Shown here in pieces: positions 51,843 to 64,000 of a stretch of DNA of 64,000 nucleotides. Below the pieces are notes generated by a model. That model did not search any database and was not told the origin of the DNA. It saw only the letters and a list, made by a program, of their open reading frames with translations. The position numbers and the translations under genes were made by a program. Source of the DNA: Motacilla alba alba (lineage: Eukaryota; Chordata; Aves; Passeriformes; Motacillidae); the NCBI RefSeq assembly GCF_015832195.1, contig NC_052017.1, positions 48,127,652 to 48,191,651 on the forward strand, written 5' to 3'. The first letter of the stretch is position 1. Every line of letters begins with the position of its first letter.

Positions 51843-54800
51843 CCTTGAACAATAGGAATGTTCATTGTTCTCACATCTTTCTCCAACTTACTGTCTCATG
51901 GCAGACCACTCTCTTCTTGGAAAAGCTTCATGCTTCTCACTCACAACCCCCATTTATCTGCTTTTACTATTGGAAAATGTATTTTTGGGGAAAGCTGCTG
52001 GTTTTTGTGAGGACATAAGTACGCCATAGAACTCGTCAACTTACACTATCTGTAGCACTTGAATTTGGAGCAATGTCCACTATCAGAAAGACCTCTTTTA
52101 AAGACATAAAGATTATTAAAAGCCTTCACTGAAAAAGAATAACCTTAAATTATCCAAATAACCTCAGAAAGGCATTTTGAAGTACTGAAAATCTGTCCCT
52201 TCCTGAAATAAAACCCAACAAAACCCCACCAAACATGTCATAGTATTTCACTGACACTACCACAAAATACTTCAAAAGGCAGCAGCCCTGTTTTTCCACT
52301 TGGAACTCAGTGAACACATCCTCTCTTGGCAGACTAGTGAGCCAGTTTATAAAAGGGTCTCCTTCTGCTTCTTGAAATAAACAGGCATTTTATGACCATC
52401 ACACCCATCATCTATAGCCCATGCAGGGCTGACAGGAACAGGTCTCCAGTGGCCCATGACCACTCCCAGCCCATTTCCACATGCACACACTTCACAGCCA
52501 GGCATCAGCAGCAGCCCAGTGTCATCTTCCTCATCTTAGGCTTGAGAATTTACTTGTTGGTTTTGCCCATTTCTTGCTTTTACAGAAATGCCAGCAAAAA
52601 AAGTAAGTTTTAAACAACAAAGTTCTGCTTTACTGACACTACTGAGCACAAGAGTGGGGGTGGTCAAGACTGCATGTTGCATGTACAGTCATTCTACTGG
52701 GCTAAAGAACATAAACTTTAAACAAAATTAACATTACTTTTATAGCAACTTCCCATACCATATATCAGGAGTTCGCCCGTTTCAATGTCTGAATTTAGCA
52801 GAAAAATGAAAACAAGTGTTTTGCCTCTCTGTCTTCCAAATGCAATCCTGTTGTTTCCTTTGCACTGCACTGGAAAGGCAGTTGAGCAGCAGACTGATAA
52901 TGCAGTCATTTGGGGGAAATTCCAACTTAGGTTGCTCAGTAATACAAATGCTACATCTTGAACTTTTGAGTCCACAAAATATGTGGACATTTTGGAAGAA
53001 TCTTCTGCCATACCAGCTTCCTGCTACAGAAACAGGATCCTGCTAGATATTTGATTGAGTTCCAGCAATAGGGTTATGTGGGCTAATATTTTCATGCATT
53101 TATTTACAAGGATTAAGATTAGAGAATCAAGTCAACAAAAAAAAAAGTCAGTCAACTTAAATCTAGGCTATGTGAAAAAAAGTCCCTCTCACTGCATTCC
53201 AAGTCTGTGGTACCACAGACATTTGCACTCATGCTTTTATAAGTCACAAATCATTTCCTTGGCAAACAACTGAATTCAAGAATTAAATTACCACCAAGGA
53301 CACTGAGAAAAGCATAGGCACCATTATTTGTGGAATAAACAGCTTATTAACATGACCTCCCTCTAAAAAATGGAATGACTCCACACAACAGACTTTTGTG
53401 TTTGAAAGGTAAGAGATTCCTTCAATTCATGCTATTTGAGAGATAACTGAGTTGACTGTCCACCAGTCTGGAAATTAACCCACTAAAAGAAACAAAAATC
53501 AGTTCATAACTACTATATATCATCTCTTCAGACTGCTGCCATCATTTCTTTATTAGGTTTCATTTCAGAATGTTACTTGCATAATAAACTGACAGAATAC
53601 AGTGAACAATTAGTGAACTAGGCACTAATGCCAATCAGATTACTGACAAACAAATAACTGAATTAAATCCGTAACTGGCAGCTGAATACAGGCAATTCTC
53701 CTGCTATATCTCAGCAGCAAGAAAAAAAACCAAACAAAATACAGGAGAAAATAAATTTCAGCTTTCAGATGATGGCAGCAAACCATGTTCCTTCAAATAC
53801 AAGAGTGAGAAATTTCAGCCAACAGTTCCTTTACTTCTGTCTTTAGAAGGAGCATATTTTTGCATATATGCATTTCACAAAAATATATATGGATTATGTA
53901 TTTAGTATATGTCCTCAAATGTGGACAGCTAGTTGCCTCAGTTGGTAACAATCTCTACAATCAATCATTTTCCTCCAGTTTTGACCAGGATCCGTGGCCG
54001 TGACATCATGATAATCAGAGGTACAAGAAAAATATATAGCTCTCAGCTTTTGGTGCAGCTTCCAAGCTCATTCAACAATTGTACAGACATGAAATACAAA
54101 ATAATTCTCCATATGTAAGAACTCTGGTAATTGTCTCCTTCTTTCATTGTACAACCCAGTAACACAGTAAACTGCATTCAAGATACTTTTTTAGGTGCTA
54201 TGGTACTCACAACATAGACAGAAGTCCATCTGAAAAGTCAGAGAGCCAACACAAGTCTTTGACAACAAAAACACCGTTAAAGGTATTTACTCTGGGTCAT
54301 TCCCATTACACTTTATTTTCTAGGCAACAGATAAAAATTTATTGAAAATGCTGCTAATCCGAGAAAACCAAATAATCTAAATAAATAGATAGAGAGTACA
54401 GGACACAACATTTTTCAGGAGCATGAAACACACACACAATTCTATGGAGCTTACTGAATTTGGATGGAGGCCCCAAAGGGACACAGATATATCAACAGGA
54501 GCTCCATACATGAAGTTCAAAAGCACAGGGTCTTCTGGCTTTTACCATAAAACTTTTTGCTTCACAAATGCAATCAGACCTGGTGGCACTCTCTCCTTAA
54601 GAGATACCAGAACAAAATCCAAGAGATTTGGGAACTGGTATATTCTGAATAATGATAGTATGTTTTATATAACATGTTTATTATAAACTAAATGCCAAAA
54701 TATCTACTAAGAAAGGCTGTTTTAAAAATTGCAGTACTATATGACTATTAAATCAAAGGTTTCAACTCTTACAAACAGGGGCAAATACCTGACACAGAGG

Positions 54801-57549
54801 AAGGCAAGCAAAAAAAAAAGCTGGAAAAGATGAAAACCCAAGAAAAAGCCAGAAGGGTCAGTTTAACAAAGTAAAGTTTGCATAAGGGGCACAACTTAGA
54901 AAAAAAGCTCAGTATGAACAATGGCCAGAGAGTTTATGGAGCAGAATAGAGACAACTGATAAAAGTGTCGAAACAGCCAAAAAAGAGGCAGAGACATCCA
55001 TGCCAGTGACTGCTTGAAATTCATGTGTCAAGAAGCAGAACAAGAAAAGAGTTTGTATTTGGACTGTGGTGAATTCCTCCAATATTCATCTTCCTGCACT
55101 TCCAGCAAGCCTCAAATCAGGGCTATGGACTGATTTTTTAGAAAATCCCTTGTCTATGTTACACCTAGGGACACAGTAAGTCTCAACTTCAGTATGCTTT
55201 ACGTCACACACTCAGCTTTGACCAAAGAATATAACATGAGCTACCCTCCGTATTATTTATTTTCTCTGCTGAGGTGGCAGAGCTACTTGAAATTACCTCC
55301 ATTTTTTGGATTTTATAATACATCATTATGTCAAGTTACTGGTCCCAAAATAAACCATCTTAGGTCAGGAACAGAGCCCCTGAATTCCTTTTATTAAAAT
55401 CATATGTCTGGCAGTGAATAGACATTGAAATTTCTCGTACAGGCAGCTGATGTTCCAAGGACCACTGGTATGTTACATCATATGCCAGCCTCATTCCAAC
55501 TACTGAGTATGGGTAATAAATGACAGATTCCAGGAGAATATTCAACTGCGCACCAGAAATAAAAGGGTCACTTATGCTCCTCTTTTGTTATGATCTCAGT
55601 CAACGCAAACCTAGCAAACACATTCCCATGCCATAGAATTTTCTCATAATATACCACTAAATTGCTCAGTCTGCTGTCATTTTATAGGCAAGCCAAAGAC
55701 TCAGGGCTCACTGGAATTGCTCTCAAAGTCCTGAAATAATCAGAACTGATTTCATTTTTCCACATATTGAAACTGTGCTGTTTAATCAATAAAAAAGTTT
55801 TGTTCAGAAGCGTCGATATTGTACTGTCACATTTTCTGACATGCTCTTCTCCTGATGCAGTTTTATTACAGATGGCTTTGACGTGCCTGACAACATTAAT
55901 AAAGACGTGACACAAGTGTATGTTATCAAACAAACACAAACAGGAACAGGTGCCAAAAGAATCTACATTTCGGTACTCGGTGCCTGGACATTGAGCACAA
56001 CTGTAGCACATAAAATAGTTAGCAGCAGTTCTTTGAACACACAGCTCTCCAAGAAAAGATTTGTAGAGGAAAAATTGTAATTAGCCTTCATGAGTACGAA
56101 TTATGTTCTCTGGTCTACTTCCTGAAAAAAAAAACCAAACCCTGAGGAATAACAAACACATCAAAGAAATACGTGGGCTTTGAGAGAGGTAGGTGCCTGC
56201 CGCATCTTCCTCCCGCATTGCGGAAACCAGAACGACACAAGAGCGAGTGGACAGGGTGTCTGTGGAACCACCGACCATGCCTACAGGGCTACCGGCAGCA
56301 CAACCACAGGCAGCTGAAATGCTGCATCAAGATCTGCATCTCAATTTGCTCTTTCCTACCAATCCTTCCCCGTTAACAGAAAACCCTTTATGGAAAGGTG
56401 TGGATTTATGTAGTCACAGGGCACATTACACTATTTCAGCAAATACCTGACTAACTTATGAGGTACTTCCATGCCAGGAGAAGAGGTACCAAGGATAGAA
56501 ACCAATTTCTTTTCAGAGAAGAACTGGCTACACATCACAGAACCCAGGATCTTGCATGGGGATCACCCACAGGTTTCTTTCACTGACATTAAGCCAATCT
56601 AAGAAGTCCCATTTTAGCCCACACTGCCACAAAGCTGCCCTCAGACCTTGGCAACAATTTTGTTATCTTCCTTTCTCTCCTGCCAGACAGGTGGCAGAGA
56701 GAAGCAATTCTGAAACAGCAAAAATCAGAAGATGTAGATCATTTACAACCCCTGTAACCTCAGATTTAGTGAGATTAGGTGTGACTGCAGAGAAGTAGTC
56801 GTTTTGTCCTTATCGTCTATACAAAGACAGGCATCACAACACAAGCATAAAGAGTTTTATTTTTTTTAAATCAGAAAATAAATTATACTGATACTGAAAA
56901 AAGGATACACATCTATATATTTTCTCTGCATTATCCAAAATTCCAGTTATTTGAACTTCATGGAATATGTCCTGAAAGTTCCAATTTCCCTTTGCTGTCC
57001 TCCTACTTCTGACACCCCTTAACCTGACTTCACATCACAAGCATACTACTAGCACTAATCCTCCACTATGCCCTCACCCCACCTCTCCCTTATCTCAGCC
57101 ACCAATTTTGAGAGGGCTACTTTAAGAAGCAGGTCATTCAAGGACTTCTTTCAAATGCAGTCATTTTCAACAGTACATAGATTAAACAAAAGTTGCATTA
57201 TCCCTCAGTAATAATTCATTGTCTTCCGTATCTAACAGGATCCTCATGCTGCTTGCCATAGCTCTTGTCACTAGAGTTCACTCCATTTTGCTGCTCAGTT
57301 CCAGAACAGACTGCTACACAGCAGTGGAAAAGCGTATTGAGACACACCAAGCTAGTAAATACATTATGTTTTTCAACTTACGCTCATTTTTGATGAGTTA
57401 AAGCTTCCCCAAAAATCATACCTGGATGAAACATACTTTCATTAGCATTTCCAGATGCTAACAGTAGTATGAATTATGAAATATGGCACTTTAAGATGCC
57501 CTAAGTCACACATTAGGCTTTCCTTAGAGATCAATGGTCAGAATTTCCC

Positions 57550-57564
57550 TTTTTTTTTTTTTTT
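57550..57564. repeat. Poly(T) run of 15
   Basis: Uninterrupted T homopolymer in the large intron. Confidence 0.85.
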
Positions 57565-60500
57565 GATTTTGTAGAAGAAAGCTCTGAATTTTTCCTAAAG
57601 GAACAAAACCTGAAAGCATGGAAGTCAGACCTTCTCACTTCAGATTTCATGGTTTATAAAGTACACAAATTACAAAACTATCAGACATTTCCCAGGCTTA
57701 CATTAAAATCTGTAGTGAGCCTTTAGAGTGGACCAATTTATTTGATGCGTTTCCCTCAAAGCTTTTATGACACCATAAACATTTCTGACTCCATGACAAA
57801 TACTTTACAATGCATTAAGCAGCCTCCTTTAAACTGTTCTAAATGTTACGCCAAAGGCAATGTATTTAGAAACGGAACAGTCACTTGAAAATGGAAAAAC
57901 CTCAAGGTATAGGTTTGTACCACAGCAATTTACGATTTACTTTCAGGCATTTCAAATAAAGTTCAATGGCAGAAACACCCGAAAAGCAAAAAGTAGGGAT
58001 ATTCTTCAGAAGAATACCATGCTGTACCCATTGCAGATGAGAGCAACAACACCATTGAAGTTTGCTCCCCAGCAAAACTTCTCATTGAATCAAATATATA
58101 GTTGAACACTTCATGCTAATTAATAATTTAATTGTATTTATAAAATGCTTCATTGGCTTCAATCTGCTGAGAAGCCTTGCCATCCCTCTTTACACAGGAA
58201 CAAATTGTGATAACTCTCTTCACAATATAAAAAGCATTACACCACAAGAAGCTCTGCAGGCCACCAAACCAAAGATGCATGCACTCCCTGTGAAGAAAAG
58301 CAGCACATTCTGACTGGTATTTAATAATGAAAACTTACAAAATGTTTTCTGTATTGAAGGAACAGGAAGACTTCAACTCATGAGGCACTAAAAATACAAA
58401 TACTGCAACAGGATTCATTACTCACGAAATTATTAGCTGTTCAGGCATGCTTTTGATGACAGAGTTCAAATCCTAGAACATAAAACTGGCTCTGATGATT
58501 TTATGAATCCAGTAAAAATTATTGCTGCATGGCTGTAAAAATTGGGATAAACAGAAGCTTGAAAGGAGGTGATTTGTTTGTATTTGCTTCTTATGTTTTA
58601 GCATAGATTGCAAACAGAAGACAAAAACTTTGAGAAATCAAAAACCAGAGCATTTAATTGTGGGGGAGAGGGTGTGGGAGTATTTGCTGGGGTTTTTCTT
58701 AATTGCTATTTTTTTGTCACACCATCCTGCTAACCATTTTAAGTTAAGTTTTCCTTTGATTTGAAGGCATCCAATTTTGGAAAAAGGCAGTTTTATCAGT
58801 TGGAAGTTGTTACCAAGCTTCTAGAATTTTAACACAAGCACTGTATAAACAGCTCATAAATAAATTATAGCATTGTCCAAGACTAAATTATGAATATGGC
58901 AGAAAGCACTAAATTACAAAAACACTTTTATAGGACTTCGCTTTCTCATGGTACTACTCTTTGTAATCTGTGACTCGTGGCCTTAAAAGATCAAGATCAG
59001 ACACCTGACCTGATCCCTAAGTGTCCCAATTTCCCTGTGAAAATTTTCTTTCACTTATAAAAACGCACTTCTCACCTTACATGCTTCAGCATATGCTATG
59101 TGAATGTCTGCCCTAAAAACAGCCTTACATGGTTACTGCCTCCACACACTGCCAGTAACTAGAAAGTACTCTAAACCCCCTGCTTCATAAAGTCATTGGA
59201 TATCCAAATCACAAATTTCAAATTCCCAGCTGTCACTGCCTAACTATGCCTTCTGCATTTCAGCTTAGTCATGATATATGACATTATCGCTCTCTCGCAC
59301 TTCGCATCTTCCTTCAGCACTAACCGAACAACCTACTTAGTATTTCTTCTGACCACGTTTACCACAGCTGCAATTAGTTCATGTAAACAGTCATCATGAA
59401 CTCACTCTTGTAAAAAGCAATTTTGTTTACTTCTTGTTTATGTATTTCTCTCTGCATTTAGTCTGCTTTTTCCTCGCAGTAACAGGGAATTTACGTGTAA
59501 TAGCCGAGGGAAAAACGGACAAAAAAGTGATGTATCATTTTCAGATAACAGCTCACTACCCATTTAGGACTCTAGAATGATCAAACACAGTTTCAAGAGC
59601 CCACCATGTAACTAAAAAATTGTACATCTGAATGAAAGGGGACCGTTTCCACAACAACTTTTTCCAAGGAACCAAAAAGAAGTGTGCTGATGCTGGATTA
59701 CCTGAAAGCCTGGAAACTACAACAGTGAAAAAGGAAGAAGTAGTAAATACCAGCAACATTACTACCAGGCAGGACATTATGGAAGTGTTTGCTTGGGTTA
59801 TTTTCCTGAAAGATGACAGAGAACTCCAGCGCTCCTCCCCTGGAATCAATCCAGTTCGTAACTTTGGATTGTCTATATCACACATTAAGCATTAATGCAG
59901 ATTATTTATGTAGTCTCATAAACTAAGATAAGCTAAGGAAATTCAATTTACCCAATCACACAGCCTGCCTACAGCAAAACCAACATATGAGAAAACATGA
60001 AGCCTAAAACTAGAGTCACTTCAAACACCTAAGCAGCTGTGAAGTCCTACAACTAAGAAGACTGGACCTTCAGTGACAAATGAGGAATTGGCTAGAATCC
60101 GTCATAGATGTAATTTAATAAAAAATTAGTTTTTATTAAAACTGAAAGTATTGTAGTTTTATGGCATATTGTCTTTTTCACTTCTCCAATAAACTATGTG
60201 TCTGTGTGTGTGAGAACACCAGCATACTCGTGCAAGCCATAGTGGCTGTTCTTCTGATTTGGGTTTAAGCCTCCTTCTTAAGAAAGACCCCAAGAAAAAC
60301 ATATTATGTCCATAAAGAGTAAGCAGTATGTCTACATGAATTTATAGGCAGGTTTAATTTATTAAAAAAAAAAAAACAACAAAGCAGAGATGAGTCATTA
60401 TTTGCACTTGTTCTGAAGTTACTTCCTTGTTAGAAGGGCTTACCATTAAATTACTGTGTAAAAATAAAATACTTAGATAGTTAAAAACAAACATGTAAAC

Positions 60501-62754
60501 TTATTTATATCTACATGTTTCTGAAAATCAGTATTTCATATATCAAGTGGAAAAATTAGAAAACAAAACAAACACCAGCAATTAATCAGGGAAACTTACA
60601 ATCCAGAGGTGACCCAGTTACAAGCCTGGAGACCAGAATAGGTCTCACTTGATGACTGTCAAAAACTAGATGCATGACCTCACATGGTTTGCATAATTTA
60701 TCTGCAATTCAATTTATCCAACTTTAATTAGGGAAGAATCTAACTTACCTGGACTGCAGTTTGTCATCAAAATAGAATGTATCCTAGAAATGCATGTTAC
60801 CACACAGATATTCATACACAGTATTTTAAATCTTCAGTACCAAGTGCTCTCCATTGGAATGTACAGAGTCTTTGCCATGTATTACTTGTTTGATGAATGT
60901 TTCAATCTTCTAGAAGAAAAAGGGACCCATTTGCTTGACTTACTACCTGCTAAGAACATTAATACAGAACTTCAAATCTAATAAATGAATAAGCAGGGGA
61001 CAAATAGATTTTGCAAGTTTATTGCATGGTAGTTACATTACTTCTCAACTGGGCAATCTGCAATGATATTTTTGAAAAGAGATTACTTAACATGAATAGC
61101 ATTTCCTTTAAATAATCATGTAGCTTACACACATGTAGCTTTGAAACTTATCAAGGAAATTAAGCTGGGAGCACTCACAGGATCAAGCCGCTCATTCGTG
61201 AGTAGTCCCTATAAACAAAGGATTTGCCAGTCTGCCAAAATAATTTTCCTACTCTGAAATTAATGCCAACAAAATTGGTAACACAGTGCAATGCAAAGTA
61301 CAGATCATGTATACTGTAAGCAGAGAGACGTTATCATCAGCTGGTGCAAGTCTACACTGTTCTTAAGACCAAAGAAACTACATCAATTTACAGCTGCTGA
61401 AAATTTGTCCCAGTGTCTGTCTTTAGCACTGATTAAACCATGGAGCCAATTTTAAAGCTCCCACTGACTGCAGCGAGACCAATGTCTACAGCACACAAGA
61501 CAGACTCTAGGTAAGCCATCCAGAATAAGTGAACTTTTCCTCCCCCCTATTCATTCCAAGTCTAAAGTTAATTATTCAAAATCATAACCTGTGAGGAAGT
61601 CAAGAGCGTAGCAGATTTCAAAATTTCTTAGGTTTCTTTTATGTACTCCCGGAAATTCTGTTTAGTAACAGTGATTTCTCAGGCCAAGTCTAGTTACTGT
61701 AATCATGCAAATAACCCCAGTAAAGCCCACAGGAAAAGCAGCACCATCAGGAAAATATGATTTGGCCCACAGTTTTCCAAGAGAGTGAAGTTTCAAAGTT
61801 ACTTTTGCACTGTTTTCTCCCTCTCTGAGAACTATAATTACACCTGTGTTAAAAATCTCTTTGCATTTCCTCTATCACCATTATGTAATTTTTCCTTCAT
61901 GGGTACAATGTGGTGCAGCACTCGTCAAAGCAATCCTCACTTGCACACTTAGCCCAGGGGCAGTCAAAATGACTAGCACATAGCAGAAAGAAATAATTGC
62001 TTGGAAAAGGATTTTGCAGGAGGGGTACTCAGCTGTTTCTTAGACCACCATCCTGTAAAACTGCAGAGAACAGAGAGAAAATACAGTTGTTTTACAGAAG
62101 ACATCTTTAATTGAGGTGAGTTTCTCTACGTGATTCTAAGTGTGTGGATTCTTTCCAATAGCTAATTTCATTTCTGACTACAACTACACCAAACAGGGCC
62201 GTTTTCGAAAGTATCTCCATGGATCTCACCAAGTGGTATATACTGTAGTTATCTATAGGTATTTTCCTTTACACTTCACAAGAGATTTACAGCCGCTTGC
62301 ATTCTGTGAGCATTGCATGCAACAATGATTTTTAATATCAACTGAATTAACTTATAACTGCAAGGAATAAAAACTCAAAACTCCCGCTTCAGGAGGCTAC
62401 CAATAAGCATGTAAATAGAGCTAATCATTCAAAGTGGTTATCACAAGAAAAAAAATAAATATTTAAGATATTCCTTAGCGCTACTCCACTGTAAGATACT
62501 TCACTATTAAAAAAAATAAATAAAATGGCATATTCTTCAACTTAAGTATGCCCACATAGAATAAGATTTACCAATAGCATAAAATAATCTATCTAGTTTG
62601 CTCCATGCAACTTTTTAAAAGAACTTAAAAAAAAAAAGCATCCTAGACACCACAAAATTCTTCAGCTTAAAATGAGCTAATCAATCCCCTTTCTGCACAG
62701 CTGCATTTTCTTTCATTAATGTAATAGAAATATTTGAAGGATTTCCGTTTTTAC

Positions 62755-62821
62755 CTTCGCATTTTTCCTTTTCCAGTATCCATAACCAATCATCGCTCTG
62801 CTCTTCCATTATGCTTCGTAT
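62755..62821 (-). other. Candidate alternative 5' exon of ARPP21 (speculative)
   Basis: On the minus strand an ATG at 62809 opens MEEQSDDWLWILEKEKCE and reaches a GAAG|GTAAAA donor at 62754/62755. A CTATTTTTAA box (matches the MEF2 consensus YTAWWWWTAR and is also TATA-like) lies about 50 bp upstream. If spliced to the 5'UTR exon, the frame would stop after GWLWCVKLSEGPAWRLAL, so it would not extend ARPP21. The right edge is arbitrary. No homology is recognised, and chance is a fair explanation. Confidence 0.2.
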
Positions 62822-62855
62822 ATTGCAGAGTGAGAAGCATCTTCATTAAATAGTA

Positions 62856-62865
62856 TTAAAAATAG
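62856..62865 (-). promoter_or_regulatory. MEF2-like / TATA-like box
   Basis: The minus strand reads CTATTTTTAA, a full match to YTAWWWWTAR. It lies about 1.1 kb inside the gene from the CpG-island donor and just upstream of the speculative alternative 5' exon. Ten-base AT-rich matches are expected by chance in this composition. Confidence 0.25.
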
Positions 62866-63279
62866 AACACACCCGATCTCCCCACCGGAGCATGCTCTGA
62901 CAGTGCTGATACCACAGCTCTCAAGGTAACCATGCCCAGCTGGGAACTGAGAGGCAAAGTGAGTGCGAGATTAGCAATTTGCAAGCCCAATTGTGCACAC
63001 AAACTTGCCTCGATCCGTGACGAAGACTGCTAAAACAAAATCAGCGCGCAGTTAAATTATGCGATTGAAAAAGCTGCAGATCAGTTTACAGTACGGTTTT
63101 GGTTTGGTTGGCTTTTTTACCCCCTCCCCATCACCCTCAGCTTCAATTGCTTTGTACTTGCCTAAAATGTGCATATGCCATTCAGGAGAACGCGCACCGG
63201 GCATGCATCTGGCTCAGCATTGCAATGGCAGAGAAGTCAAACAGGTGATGCACAGACACTTGTGTGGCTCTCTAATGCT

Positions 63280-64000
63280 TTTGTTTCCCCTCCCGGCACA
63301 TTTACAGCGATGTCACACGGCGGCGGGATGAGTTTTAAGCAAAACCGCACACACCTGGAAGCGCAGAGACACACCTAGCACGTAAAAATGCACCCGGAAT
63401 CTGAGCGCGTTCCCCCCGCTGGCTGACGCGGTGAATGAAGGCAAAATAAATAGCAGCAATTAAACAAGGCTGCGTAATGGCTGCGCTAGATGAGCACGTC
63501 GGGGTTAGATTTACAAGCGATATCGTTTGAGACGCACAGACAAGTAGGCAGAATACACCAAGCGGAGTAACATGAACTGCTTTTTGCGAAAACGGGACAC
63601 CTAACAATACGGGTGTAACACCTGGACTGTGATCCTCCTCCACTGCATGCAAAAAGAGATGCCAAGGAAGCATCAAGTAAATCTGCTGCCCTCACATCGC
63701 CACCCTTAAGAACAATGCCAGTCCAAGCAGCACAGGCTTGCCCTCCAGCAAACGCTGCTTTGAAAGCGGATCCCGCGATGCTGTTCACAAATCAGCGAGT
63801 AAAAGTTGAGATTTTCTCAAGAGTTTGATCCATTTTAGCTAAAATGACGGCTAGGAGGAGGGCGATCTCCCCCCGCAGACCCCCCTTCCTGGCGCTCGTC
63901 CCCCCTGCCCCAGCCCGGCTCCCGGCCACCTCACCTCCGCGCCCGACCCCGACCCGCCGGCGCTCCCGCCGGCAGCGCCTCTGGCGATCACCGCCGGGCG
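63280..64000 (-). promoter_or_regulatory. ARPP21: CpG island at the right edge, probable ARPP21 promoter/first-exon region
   Basis: CpG density rises from about 63.0 kb and becomes very high from about 63840 (CCGCGCC, CCGCCGG and similar words), in strong contrast with the AT-rich intron. It lies upstream of ARPP21 in the gene's orientation and carries a minus-strand donor at its inner side, as expected for a CpG-island promoter with a noncoding first exon. The island continues beyond the window, so the transcription start is not placed. Confidence 0.75.
63935..64000 (-). other. ARPP21: Probable ARPP21 5'-most noncoding exon (partial)
   Basis: The minus strand ends GGCGCGGAG|GTGAGG, a good donor in the most CpG-rich part of the island. 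The 66 bases inside the window are GC-rich with no ATG, which suits a 5'UTR exon. The 5' end is outside the window. It is assigned to ARPP21 from orientation and position only. Confidence 0.5.

Larger units (their letters stand above)
29585..63934 (-). other. ARPP21: Large 5' intron of ARPP21, about 34 kb
   Basis: It is bounded by a GTGAGG donor in the CpG island at the right and the strong acceptor of the 5'UTR exon at the left. I see one CR1 tail, a few A-rich or T-rich tracts, and otherwise unique AT-rich DNA, with no convincing gene on either strand. Candidate alternative 5' exons are noted near 60.6-62.9 kb. A repeat-poor long first intron in a neuronal gene commonly holds enhancers, but I cannot identify individual elements without comparison to other species. 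Confidence 0.7.

Noticed and set aside
63335..63788. Minus-strand frames of 113 and 100 codons at the CpG-island shore
   Set aside because: Long open frames are expected in GC-rich DNA. They overlap in different frames and show no known protein features.

Overview
The window is vertebrate, almost certainly avian, chromosomal DNA. It is AT-rich, intron-dominated and low in interspersed repeats, and the mobile elements I recognise are 3' tails of CR1-type LINEs, the typical avian retroposon. No bacterial-type operons, CRISPR arrays, tRNA or rRNA genes were seen.

One gene explains the window: the 5' half of ARPP21 (cAMP-regulated phosphoprotein 21; also RCS and TARPP), on the minus strand. I rebuilt nine consecutive coding exons from splice sites and reading phase, at 27726-27565, 26719-26687, 25855-25766, 21692-21548, 20304-20226, 18898-18839, 17930-17790, 4466-4358 and 2578-2477. 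All junction phases agree. Together they give 307 residues without a stop: an acidic N-terminus, a basic segment with candidate PKA serines, the RSLAVCEES motif, a Lys/Glu/Asp-rich tract, the R3H RNA-binding domain and the SUZ domain. The Gln/Pro-rich C-terminal half lies beyond the left edge.

Upstream, a well-formed noncoding exon at 29584-29416 carries two short upstream ORFs. A CpG island at the right edge (about 63.3-64.0 kb) ends in a minus-strand splice donor at 63934/63935, which suits the 5'-most exon and promoter. The 34-kb 5' intron between them holds one CR1 tail, low-complexity tracts, a perfect 20-bp palindrome, a small CpG cluster and several candidate alternative 5' exons near 60.6-62.9 kb.

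Smaller items worth a look are a 42-nt in-frame candidate cassette exon (27164-27123), two competing acceptors in front of the start-codon exon, a GC/CpG-rich patch just downstream of the first SUZ exon, and a possible poison exon. I found no new multi-gene system. The novelty, if any, lies in ARPP21 5' and alternative-exon structure and its regulation. The miR-128-2 hairpin known from ARPP21 introns was looked for and not seen.
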